Source: Pleurobrachia bachei (Eukaryota > Ctenophora > Tentaculata > Cydippida > Pleurobrachiidae). From it: 24,881 bases of DNA. Made by a program: the position numbers and the translations under genes. Positions 10,746 to 20,113 of this stretch are shown here, piece after piece (the stretch's first letter is position 1; every line of letters starts with the position of its first letter). Location: contig AVPN01000570.1 of assembly GCA_000695325.1 (NCBI GenBank), positions 1 through 24,881 of the forward strand. Reading direction: 5' to 3'. The notes under the pieces are model-generated. The model ran no database searches. It worked only from the letters and a program-made list of their open reading frames with translations, and was not told where the DNA came from.

Positions 10746-11522
10746 AACACTAGGAAGTATGGAGAAGTATTGTTTCACATCATTCAAAGAAAAACAGGAG
10801 GAGCAGGAATACAGCCAGGCGTTTGGGGAAATTGTGAATCCCGCAGTAGCAGATAGAGGTGGAAGGTGAGTGTGTTGTTGTATTACTCAAACATCCCTTT
10901 TCGTGCCCCAGACACGACCCTTTTTAGATAAAAAGGGTTTGAACAGAAATGGTAACATGCAGTTGCGCTCTTGGTAAGAGGAGGAAACGTCAATTTTAGT
11001 TGAGATTTCTTCCCAACGCGTCAAAGCCTACCACCTTTAATAGATGATATTAGTGTTGTTTGGGTTTCAGTTTTTACTTAGGTGATCAGGCTCAGAACAT
11101 TACACAGTTCGCACTTGCTTGGTTGCTATTTTGAATTGTGAAGTCACATCTGTTCTCGCAGAATCACATACTCTGCAAAATCAGGCTCGAACCTGACGGA
11201 ACACGCGAGCAGTGTAGCTGCAAACCCTCGCGCGCTATTCTCCCACAGTCTCGCAGTCAATCCTGCGCTGAAAAGCGCAAATGTGACCACTCCCCTCATA
11301 ACATTAACAGCTAAATCATTTGAACCGATGGATATTATTGAAACTAACACGACGTATCTTTTCAGTTCTCTGGCTGGGTTTGGAGTTGGTATTCCTGTTT
11401 CTATGGCGTATATCAAATTTGTGAAGGGTAAAATGGAATATCAATCACTACCCGGCATCGGCACGGACGTGTACATCAAGGTGCCTCAGATTGCGGGCCT
11501 AATGGACAGACTTCATATCTGA
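10746..11522 (+). pseudogene. Downstream duplicate of the kinase 3' exons (partial exon 9, complete exon 10)
   Basis: Exon 9 is present only from TLGSMEKYCF onward (10746-10865) and has no acceptor, so it cannot be spliced in by itself. The last exon (11366-11522) keeps its acceptor TTTTCAG, the whole reading frame through GFGVGIP and GIGTDVYI, its stop and an AATAAA. It could serve as an alternative terminal exon if the donor at 9531 skipped 10035, giving the same protein. Most likely a non-functional fragment, or an assembly duplicate. Confidence 0.7.
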
Positions 11523-12128
11523 TATATGAGCAGCAGGGACTCTAAATGATATCAGCAATTGTATAAAAACTGTTTGGCGTTTCTGACGGTCCAGAGAAAT
11601 ATGTTTAACTGCGTTTTTGACAGTAAAATCATCGTTGGCTTCAAATTGATTGACGGTCCAGAGAAATATGTTTTACTGCGTTTTTGACAGTAAAATCATC
11701 ATTGAACTTCAATCAACGAGTTGGTGTGGGATTCAAGGAATTGATTTTCTAAATATGACAAGAACTCTATTTACGATCAGGGTGAGGCATGGAGTGAGAG
11801 AGTTGAATGTGAATGCCATGTAAAATAATATTTTTTGCGTGCTTGATATCCATAGTTTGAATATTTGAATAAAGGGATACCTGACTGCAGTTGTTACATT
11901 AGTTGTTCTAAACGGAACTTGCTTGATGTACTATGTCGGGTATCCCTTTCTGCTATTATAACACAGGCAAACGGCTGATATTTGGTTAACAAATAAAATC
12001 GAGTAAAATACCACACGAAAACAACAAACATCAAAATATTCCTCTCTTTTGTCCTGAACAATCACTGCACTGCCTGGCAAGTGACAGGCTACTACACTGT
12101 CCCCACAGCGGCTTTTGCGATGGGACAG
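10746..12128. repeat. Tandem duplication C, copy 2
   Basis: Copy of 9412-10730, offset 1334 then 1331 after a 3-base deletion. It is longer because it carries its own extra 67-base tandem duplication (about 11584-11650 and 11651-11717) in the 3' untranslated part. Otherwise I saw only scattered substitutions. Confidence 0.93.
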
Positions 12129-12462
12129 ACATCTGGACACTGGACATGCCGCATATGACATTAACCTGACTTGAGGACGGCTTATTGCCACACAGTACTG
12201 CTAAGAAAAAAGCCAAACAAAGAATGAAACAGCCTATCCTACAACAAATGTACGGGACCAAACATTTCTCTACCCCTCTCTCTCTGGTTCTGACTCGTCA
12301 AGCTAAAATCCTAGCACTACTCTAACACTTTTCTAACACTACCTACTCTAATTAATGACTCTTTGGATTGTAACACCATATCGCGGATATTGTTCTTTAT
12401 TACTAAAAATTAACAGTTTACTGGTGAAAATGACTAAATGAAGACTAGTTGTATCACCACAT
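12129..12462. other. Intergenic stretch, nothing recognised
   Basis: Mixed AT-rich sequence between duplication C and the minus-strand gene. No splice-supported exon, promoter or repeat stood out. Confidence 0.4.
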
Positions 12463-13237
12463 TTACACATACACAGGGTTCATAATTGACCTCATCGACC
12501 CAAGAAGGAGGTTCGTCTTCAATATTGGCTGGAGGAAATCAACTGGAGAATTACGAAGTAGAGGGGGTAGAGATGCAGAGATAGTTGGAGGACAAGAGAC
12601 AGCCTTTTTTCGAGCACTCCGAGAAAAGGAATTCGTGGTTTTCAGTTTTACTGCAGAGTGAATCTTTAGGGGTAACACTTTAGAGGGTCCCCCAAGGGGA
12701 AGGTCGGCACGCCGGGCACACTGTACGTGTACATCCCGAGAATCAGCACCGAGCTTAAAATTCTTGCACAGGATGCACCGTTCCTCTTTTAGGGAGTACC
12801 TGGGGAATGGAGAAGGTGGTGAGAATGATTTTGAGAGGGGTAGAGAAAAGGATATCGGATTCTGAACCCAGAAAAAGGGATCCAAGGCTTACACAATAAT
12901 TAACCACAAACCTGAATGTAGTGTACTGTGACGTTATGAACTCTGGGAGATTCTTGTGGAAACTGCACGTCCGATCTTTCTCGTCTTTGGGCATCGAGGG
13001 AAACCTGAGAAAGAAAAGTACTTTCAGTGTCATGGTGGTATGTAAAATTAAGGGGGGGACAGATAATATCTTAGTAGGGATATCAGTCGGATAAATCCTA
13101 AGTGTACTCAGCTCGGTTTAGGCGCCGCCAGACATGCCAATGCTCTGATAGCGCCAGACAGGATTTAACTTACTTTTGCCCATTGATGAATACAAATCGG
13201 TTACTTGAAGGCTGGTGGAACCTGATTTCAGGATACG
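12463..13237 (-). CDS. Unrecognised gene, three phase-consistent exons with a CxxC motif (partial)
   Basis: Exons on the minus strand are 13237-13174, 13004-12912 and 12799 down to an uncertain end (open to 12463). Each has an AG acceptor, the first two have GT donors, and the split codons join cleanly (AA|G Lys, AG|G Arg). The joined product includes YPEIRFHQPSSNRFVFINGQ, then FPSMPKDEKDRTCSFHKNLP, EFITSQYTTFRYSLKEERC and ILCKNFKLGADSRDV. CILC may be half of a zinc-binding site; C at CSFHKN and at VQCARR are other candidate ligands. The phase coherence and the exon-like composition support a real gene. Upstream exons (the first seen exon begins with two bases of a split codon) and the terminal exon boundary were not found. 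I could not name the family. Confidence 0.5.
13121..13160. repeat. Short GCGCC(GCC)AGACA repeat
   Basis: Two direct copies of a CGCCAGACA-type motif (ending at 13134 and 13160). The same motif forms inverted ends at 16888-16960, so these look like scraps of one short repeat family. Confidence 0.4.
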
Positions 13238-14804
13238 CTGAAACATAAAGCAGTTGTTACTCAACAGGAAACAAGGGGTCAGTATCAAAATATCTGACAA
13301 ATTTAAAACACAAATATTGACAATGAATAATATTCAGACTATAGTTTATAGCAATCAGACTGACCTTTGCGAACCATGGCGTCTAGTAAATGGTGGTTTA
13401 TCAAGTCTCATTGGCTCATAACGAGGTATATCTAAATAACATGTACTATGGCTCCGTAACCGCTGAGAATATATATGTTGGCAGGGAGAGAGAGGGAGAG
13501 AGATAGATAAAGAGGATAGAGAGAGAAAAATCGGTCGTTAAAATTTTTAACATTTGCGTGTCAAAGGAAGAAAAGTCAAAAAGCCAGCTCTCTTGGGCTT
13601 TGATCTTTCTAAGTGCTGGATCAGTATATATCAGAGTGGAGAGTCTCTCAGCGTATTTTCTATCTGCCGTGGCTGATGCATGTGATGATGCACTCCGAAT
13701 GATAGCAAGATGGCACACAATAACAGTATCGCGCCTAATTGCACTCTCTCTCTCACTGTCTCTGAGTTTCTGTCTCTCTATCTCTCTGAATATCTGACTC
13801 TCTCTGTCTTTCTGACTCTCTCTCCATCTATCCATCTCTCTACCCAATGATTTTTTATTGATGTATGTTTCATGTCTAAGGTCATGGTCAGTCCAATAAT
13901 CTGAATTTATTGGTTCATTTAGGGGAGTAAGTTTGACGGATAATTTTCAACTAAGTATAAAAAATTAAACCTTACATGTTATTTAACTTTAGCAGCAAGG
14001 AGCTCTTGCAATTGCATATGTGAATCGGCACTGTGTAGTGTGTACTATAGTTGCAAGACGATACGATTACGAATCATGTTCATATCAACATCAAATGGAT
14101 ACAAGTTAAAAAGCAGTCCTTTCATTTCATAAAACAAAATGTGAATTTCTTTGCTCCTTTATAAACCATTTTGAATATTCATATTCAGTTTTCTGTAAAC
14201 TTGGAGAGGATGGAAAGAAGTTGAGAAGGGAACTATAAATGAGAAATTATATCTCATTCTCAAAGGCTAAGCTACTGAATGCGCACTTTATAGTGCACTG
14301 CAATATGACTACGTCCATCACGCCAAAATTCTTAATTAACTATATTGCAAAAATCCCCTTAAATGGCTGTCATTAAGCTATAACGTCAGTAAATCATAGA
14401 GCGATTAGTCGGTCTGAGAGCCGATAGGGTGAGCAATTAAAAAATTGTGACGCATCATCCGGGCGAGGAAGTAACCCTTCTGTAGCTGTAGTGCATCTTA
14501 GATTCAACCCGGGGGGGGTTATTATAAATAGCTCGGTTTCAACTTTCAACCGAGTAACTGTCACCCTGTCTCTCTTGTCAGACGAAACTAAAAGGCCTCG
14601 AACAATATTCTCTCTACCCCTCTCACTCTCTCTTTCTCTCGTAGTCTCTCTCTTTTTCTCTCTGATTCTCTCTCACCCCTCCCTATCTCTGCTTCTCTCT
14701 CCCTCTCGCACACATCTATAGCGGAGATTAAGGATTTTTTATAAAGCAGTCAGTATATGGTTTACATATAATTAACTGTGCAATGAAGCTCCTCTCTCTC
14801 TCAT

Positions 14805-14835
<31 letters not shown>

Positions 14836-14879
14836 CTCTCTCCCTTTCTCTCTCCATCAGCAATGAAGCTCCTCTCTCT

Positions 14880-14917
<38 letters not shown>

Positions 14918-15006
14918 CCCTCTCCCTTTCTCTCTCCATTTCTTCCTTACCTGACACTCTTTGGAGTGGTTACGATATGACATTTGTCGTTTTGGGGAGA
15001 CTCCCC
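13238..15006. other. Long stretch without a supported gene
   Basis: Contains GA/CT-rich tracts (13480-13530, 13740-13840, 14610-14720) and an 80-base tandem duplication at 14781-14940. Open frames on both strands at 13446-13847 run through simple sequence. A non-repetitive block at 13558-13740 is open on both strands but has no clear splice sites. Upstream exons of the minus-strand gene ending near 12463 may hide here. Confidence 0.4.
14781..14940. repeat. 80-base tandem duplication of a (CT)n-rich unit
   Basis: CAATGAAGCTCC recurs at 14781 and 14861, each followed by (CT)n, TGCCTTTC and CTCCATYW. The open frames here are purely simple-sequence. Confidence 0.85.
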
Positions 15007-15137
15007 ATTGGTTGCGTGAGATCACGAGACTGTAGTGCTCCCAGTTCAACCAATCAGAGAACCTCCACCGCTAATAGCCACTATCTAAAGTGCCCCTTCT
15101 TCCTCGGTGAGCTGTCAAGAGCGACCATCTATAAAAA
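15007..15137 (+). promoter_or_regulatory. Candidate promoter: two CCAAT boxes and a TATA box
   Basis: Inverted CCAAT (ATTGG) at 15007-15011, direct CCAAT at 15050-15054 and TATAAAAA at 15130-15137. The spacing fits a polymerase II core promoter with a start near 15160. That start falls just before the hairpin at 15174-15277. The only ATG nearby (15158) opens a frame of 11 codons. Confidence 0.5.
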
Positions 15138-15173
15138 CTCGGCATCCCCCCACCATAATGCATCTCAAGAGCA

Positions 15174-15277
15174 CAACTAGCTCGAGTTGTTGAGGGAGCT
15201 CAGCTCAATCAGCAGTTATGTGCCCTTAGGGGCTGCTGCTGCTGAGATGCACTGACTCTCTTAACAACTCCTAGTTG
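15174..15277 (+). ncRNA. Long imperfect hairpin, candidate structured or precursor small RNA
   Basis: Arms begin CAACTAG (15174-15180) and end CTAGTTG (15271-15277). Pairing continues through GAGTTGTT with AACAACTC, a G-U-containing GAGGGA with TCTCTT block, small internal loops, and TCAGCAG (15209-15215) with CTGCTGA (15239-15245) around a roughly 23-base loop. Arm length near 40 bases is in the range of animal microRNA precursors. An outer pairing GCATCTCA (15160-15167) with TGAGATGC (15243-15250) is a competing fold. No coding potential. Existence as a transcript is inferred from the promoter elements upstream. Confidence 0.4.
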
Positions 15278-15653
15278 TTCATGCCCCCTTAGGTGCGAGC
15301 TCTTGTACCTTCTCTTTACACATTTTGTTAAGTTCATATAACTAATATGTTCATGTTGCCACATAATATCAATCAACCATCCATCCCATATCACCACGAT
15401 AGTTCTCCAGCAGAGCTGATCAAAATACGACCCCAACATGCAATAGCTATTGCGGTTTTATTTCATCTAGTGCATCTAGGGTGTATGCATAGAACTATGA
15501 TTCTTTCATTTGATCTTGATCCCAGCTAGCTGACATGATATCACTCATCATTTCGCCACCACACCGCACGGCACACCTATTCCTACCCCCATCCCTGATT
15601 TGACCACTATTTCTATCTCTCTTTATTTTGTTGCAATATCAGTTCTTCTCCAC
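15278..15653. other. Spacer between the hairpin and the small secreted gene
   Basis: No coding exon, repeat or RNA structure that I can support. Confidence 0.4.
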
Positions 15654-15661
15654 TATAAATA
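15654..15661 (+). promoter_or_regulatory. TATA box of the small secreted protein gene
   Basis: TATAAATA lies 59 bases before the start codon at 15713, predicting a start of transcription near 15684 and a 5' leader of about 30 bases. Confidence 0.6.
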
Positions 15662-15712
15662 TAATACTGACCTCTCTCCTCCCACTGTTCTAGGAAACAG
15701 GCCCCCGATACC

Positions 15713-16321
15713 ATGAAGCTGTCTATCGTTATCTGTGTGATGCTTGTTGTCGCGTAAGTCCAGTATAGTTCACACATTTTTATCTGTCGACATTTTTATT
15801 ACCCATCCAAATCCTACTATAGTAGCCCCCAACCCGTCCCGTCCTTACCCCACCCCCTTTCAGTCTGGGTATGAGTCATACCCCATCCTAACCCAATCCC
15901 TTCTTTTCAGTCTGGGTATGAGTCAAACCTCATCCTAACCCAATCCCTTCTTTTCAGTCTGGGTATTATGAGTCCGGTAGTTGAGTCAGCGGCCCTGTCT
16001 GTCCAACAGGCAGCGTCAGAATGGAACTCCCTGGAACTCAGTGCAGAGGGATCTGATCTCGCCTCATCTGTCATCAACAACAAGGAGGAATTCGAGGGTG
16101 AGTAGAGAGGGGGAGGGGGATAAGATAGCGAGGGTGAGTACTGGGATATATGAGTAGCGAGAGAAGGATAAGTAAATAGGGTGAGTACTGGGATTCTCCC
16201 TCAACTTCAAGGAGATGACACGAGATATATTAGGAATTTAGAGTGGAGATAAAGAGAGAAATCCATGTGACAAACCACCCGTTTACCAGCTTCTCTCTCC
16301 CCAGGTGCTCTCTACGGTTAA
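15713..16321 (+). CDS. Small secreted protein, 65 residues, three exons
   Basis: Exons 15713-15753, 15958-16097 and 16305-16321 join with consistent phases and GT-AG sites (donors GTAAGT and GTGAGT). The product starts MKLSIVICVMLVVALGIM, a clear signal peptide likely cut after VES (residue 24) or SAA (residue 26). The mature part of about 40 residues is acidic, Ser/Ala/Glu-rich and free of cysteine (ALSVQQAASEWNSLELSAEG, then SDLASSVINNKEEFEGALYG). It ends in glycine, so C-terminal amidation is conceivable if it is a peptide. A TATA box at 15654 suits it. I recognise no family. The acceptor of exon 2 lies at the end of a three-copy 47-base repeat; the two upstream copies would give an early stop. 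Confidence 0.7.
15861..15980. repeat. Three 47-base repeats, each carrying a splice acceptor
   Basis: CAGTCTGGGTAT starts at 15861, 15908 and 15955, each preceded by a pyrimidine tract. The third is the acceptor that keeps the reading frame open. Use of either earlier one adds a few codons and a TAA (frame reads LGMSHTPS or LGMSQTSS then stop). Confidence 0.85.
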
Positions 16322-17232
16322 ACTCTTCCTCTCTATACCCGCGCTGCAGCTCATCAAAAAACTTATAAATACACCGCGGGAAAGGGATTATACAGAGCTG
16401 TGGAATTGGCAACTAGGAGAAGAGAGAGCGATCCCTAGACACTCCGACCCGACACACACATACCCCCATGGACTATCTGATAGAGAATTGCACATGTATT
16501 CCATTACCTAACTATATGTGCGTGATCTGTATACTAGATATGTTTCATTGAGATAGTGTGGTCCCGGGAAAGTTCTATCCATACACATCCCCCTAGTCCC
16601 ATCCACAGTGTTTTATCTGGTGTGTGTGAGAGAATTTGCTTTGTACCCTTGCACCCAGACGAGCTATGTGAAGGTGTACAGTATACCCTCGCCCCTTCTT
16701 TCCCAACAATAGCTCAATTGATTAGATCGGGCTGCAGTGTAGGAAAGTAGTAGTACATTATTTTATTTTTCCCCGTCCCAGATGGAGATTTTTTAACAGT
16801 ATATCATTTATCTATTGCAAACAAAAAATATCATTGGTCGTTAATATTCGTATAAATTTTCTGGGTTAAAAACTCTGAAAATATCACTGTCTGGCGGTGC
16901 CGACCTGATCTGAGCGCTCTGACAATCAAATTTCAAAATTGGATCTGGCGGCGCCAGACAAGCATACCATGGAAGTAATATACCATGGTGTGTGTATGTC
17001 ACCACTTTGTCACATCACTAATTTGTCACTGCATGACACTGACAGTGTATTTGTCTCAATATAAATTGTTTGTGTCCCGTAAAATACACCTTTCAATAGT
17101 TTGTTCTCTCATTCCTTCACTTCTGTCCTTTTAACCAACATCTCATATATCTCTCAAACGAGACTTTCTCTCCAAAAGTTTCCAATACAATCGCTCAAAC
17201 CGACCACTATCACCAATCAAACCATTTTACCA
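16322..17232. other. Intergenic region between convergent genes
   Basis: No supported gene. It includes a foldback scrap at 16888-16960, a repeated TACCATGG near 16965-16989 and, on the minus strand, an AATAAA complement near 16763-16768 that could end the actin-like transcript. Confidence 0.4.
16888..16960. repeat. Short foldback element with TGTCTGGCG ends
   Basis: TGTCTGGCGGTGCCG at the left end mirrors CGGCGCCAGACA at the right end, 73 bases overall, with a non-coding middle. MITE-like. Related motifs occur at 13121-13160. Confidence 0.45.
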
Positions 17233-17520
17233 CGTTGTCCCTGTCAAACCGTCCTTTACATATCACTCAAACACTGTCCACGTTGTCCCTGTCAAACCGT
17301 CCTTTACATATCACTCAAACACTGTCCACGTTGTCCCTGTCAAACCGTCCTTTACATATCACTCAAACACTGTCCACGTTGTCCCTGTCAAACCGTCCTT
17401 TACATATCACTCAAACACTGTCCACGTTGTCCCTGTCAAACCGTCCTTTACATATCACTCAAACACTGTCCACGTTGTCCCTGTCAAACCGTCCTTTACA
17501 TATCACTCAAACACCCTCCA
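17233..17520. repeat. 48-base minisatellite, six copies
   Basis: Units start at 17233, 17281, 17329, 17377, 17425 and 17473 and look identical apart from the last few bases of the final one. Because 48 is divisible by three, two plus-strand frames stay open through the array; they are not genes. Degenerate CTCAAAC(C/G) motifs at 17150-17230 suggest the array grew from local sequence. It lies in what should be the 3' untranslated region of the actin-like gene. Confidence 0.95.
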
Positions 17521-17524
17521 CATT

Positions 17525-19459
17525 TCACCACTTCTTCCCAGCGAGCATCATATGAGGTTTGTCCTCACAATAAAACCGCTCATGGATAGCACCTGGTCCA
17601 TACTCTGCATACATCTGCCTGGTAAACAGCTTCTCTGCAAACTGGTGGAGCCCCGCGAAGGAGCTACCACCGTGCCAGGTACAGGTCTGGGGCTCTTCAG
17701 GGATAACCAGGTTGATTTCAACAGAGCTGGGGACCAACTTACCCAGATCATTATCTAGACGATCAGGGAGTTGGTCTAGTTGGCTGGTACCACCTATCAG
17801 CAGTATGTTCCCAAATAATTCTCGTCGGGTATCAATTGGGCAACCCATGACGGTATCAAATATTAACTGACTCAGCCCAATAGCAGATGAACCGACAAGG
17901 AAGGGGTTGAAAAGTGCCTCGGGAGCGTTATAAACTTCCTCGTCAAGGACAATCTGGCTCCCGTCAGGTAGGGTGTATTTTGCAATGGTCACCAAATCGT
18001 CAGGATAACATTTCACTTTGCACAACTTCTCCTTGAGATCTGTAATTATCTCACGCTCGTTGGGGGTGTCAGATAACATGCGACGTGATCCGCTTACAGT
18101 CACCTCACTCATCAGTTCGGAGAGCTTATCGTCGATTGTACGGCCCGATATACCAGATCGACGTGCCTGGATGTAATAGGAAACTTAGGGTTCAGTATAT
18201 ACACATCACATCATGACACATCAGCGCATTGCATACAGCCAGAACAAACTTTTCGAATAACCCCTGGCCCTCAGAACAAACTGGTAGCATATATCAGCAC
18301 GAAACTAAGTCTATCTAGATAAGGCACTAGCACTATCATTGGCATTATCAAACACTGCACAGCATTATCCACTTCAGTATCGGCAACCAATCAAACAGCA
18401 TTATTTTACATCAAAACACAAACCACAAGCAGCTGCTGCAGCGGGTGTATACCTGATGAATTAGAACAAATCCCTCGTGTATGGGTGTTACCTCAGTCAC
18501 GTCATGTCCAATGTCAACTATCAGAGCGGTCGTGGTCTCCGAATCTTTACTAGTTGTGAAAATGAGAGAGGGGGAGAGAGGGGGAGAGAGAGAGTGGGAA
18601 AGGAAGCTTATTTGGAGAATTGTCTGTTTTTCTTGTCATTTATCTCTAAAATTGACGAGATTGTCAATAAAACTCCTCCATAAAACATCATTTCGACTTT
18701 ATATCGACTAATGCATTTTCCATAATCTCCGAAGCATAAATTATGCAGCATTATGTTTGCTAAAACACTTCTTTATATCCTTGGCAAATCTCAAAATTTG
18801 AAGACCTGCACGTCGTAGCGATTGTATCCGGGTATCGTATTTATTTAATGACGTCAATAGGGGTATTATCTAGATATAGAATTAACTAAGGAATTTACTC
18901 ACTGATACATGGGGAGCAGCGTCTGAAGACCAACGTAGTATCCCTCTATGTCAAACACCCCAAATAGAATCTCGGCAATCTTTTCCCGCTGTTTTTTAGG
19001 ACTGTACATCTTGTCTGTGAGAAGGACCGATGTCACACTTGGGTCTGCACGGAGTTCGTTCGTCATTGCGCACCTCACTATCTGAAGGAGGAGGGGAAGT
19101 TTTATAAATGGAATTAAAAATATTAATATGATCGGGGGGACGGGTAATGGGTTTCTATGAAAGGAGCAAAACGGAGGAGTAAAAAACAAATTGTCGGCAA
19201 AGTATTATATTATCAAAAGCATGGTCAACTTATACTCCTGATATGAATCGATTACATAATTAATTACATTCAATTACCTCCTCAAAATCGTCGTAGTCCT
19301 GTATCACGCCACCCACGATGGGTCTCGTTAACTTGAGAATACCACGGTTTGTCATGGCTTGTCGTCCCACAAAGTAGCTCTTGGACCCGTAGTCGGGGAG
19401 CTCAGGGTTGAGGGGTTTACCTACCAACGTGGGGACCTCCTGCACATTATCGTCCTCTC
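17525..19459 (-). CDS. Divergent actin-like protein, four exons (first exon not found)
   Basis: Exons on the minus strand: 19459-19278, 19081-18903, 18549-18453, 18166-17525, all GT-AG with matching phases, about 365 residues in total. Alignable blocks are EVPTLVGKPLNPELPDYGSK (actin subdomain 2), RGILKLTRPI, YDDFEE, NELRADPSVTSVLLTDKMYS, FDIEGYYVGLQ, TALIVDIGHDVTEVTPIHEG, ISGRTIDD, LFGNILLIGGTSQL and WHGGSSFAGL. The C-terminus IHERFYCED extends about ten residues past actin's usual KCF end. The second phosphate loop, DSGDGVTH in actin, reads DIGHDVTE, so normal ATP hydrolysis is doubtful. The exon with the first phosphate loop should lie upstream and end in one base of a split Gly codon. Not a conventional actin; it could be an orphan ARP. 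The fold is secure, the role unknown. Confidence 0.85.
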
Positions 19460-19480
19460 CTGGCGAGGGGGGAGTGATGT

Positions 19481-19521
19481 CAGTCAGTCAGTCAGTCAGT
19501 CAGTCAGTCAGTCAGTCAGTC

Positions 19522-19563
<42 letters not shown>
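19481..19563. repeat. (CAGT)n followed by (GA)n
   Basis: About 11 CAGT units (19481-19526) run into about 18 GA units. On the minus strand these lie directly before the acceptor of the first visible actin-like exon, where (TC)n can act as a polypyrimidine tract. Confidence 0.95.
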
Positions 19564-19566
<3 letters not shown>

Positions 19567-20113
19567 CAGAGCACTCCACATAGAGAAGATCCAAGCAAAG
19601 TCACAATACCCCCGCTTTTCTCTGTAGCACCACATGTCTACTCAGCTATATTAACACACTATAAACGTTATTTCTAACAAAGAAGAAGCACGTGGAAATT
19701 GGTACTCACCCCCCACGTAACGTACAATAGCTCAATATTAAGAGTGCAATCATATAGCCATGCTGCACTTAGGAGTAGCACTGCAAAGATTATATTGACA
19801 GGTGACAGCAGGAAATTAAAACACGTGGAACACATGAGTAGTCAGTGCAAAATACCGTTTTTGCACCATGTCTCATTAGCTGTCTCAATGAGAATGCCTT
19901 TTTGTGGACCGGAAATTAAAAGCGTCAGTGCACGACGCACGTGTAGTTATATCAATCATCTGTTGTACCGGGTGAAATACCGTCTAGCCTAGCTGTCGAA
20001 ACTTTGGGAAACATAAACTTAAACCAGAAGAAATTATAAACCCCCGCCAACACATGTATCTAATAGTGATTCTAACCAACTTGATGGATTCTAACCAACT
20101 CTATTTATTTCAG
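19564..20113. other. Region between divergent genes
   Basis: Presumably holds the missing first exon of the actin-like gene (minus) and the missing 5' exon of the zinc finger gene (plus). A minus-strand donor-like GTGAGT occurs near 19704-19709, but no exon with an actin first phosphate loop could be read. GGAAATTAAAA recurs at about 19810 and 19911, and CACGTG occurs twice (near 19689 and 19822). Confidence 0.35.

Noticed and set aside
13446-13847. Open frames on both strands
   Set aside because: Ends are pure GA/CT simple sequence. The middle block has no clear donor or acceptor consistent with the neighbouring minus-strand gene.
14772-15049. Glu/Arg-rich minus-strand frames
   Set aside because: Translation of (GA)n repeats.
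17233-17520. Possible CRISPR array
   Set aside because: The units are contiguous and identical, with no variable spacers, and the DNA is animal nuclear sequence.
17101-17589. 162- and 106-residue repetitive plus-strand proteins
   Set aside because: Produced by a 48-base minisatellite whose period is a multiple of three; no start context, domain or splice support.
19711-19990. Candidate first exon of the actin-like gene
   Set aside because: A donor-like GTGAGT is present, but the frame that joins correctly hits a stop about 20 bases upstream and lacks an actin phosphate loop.
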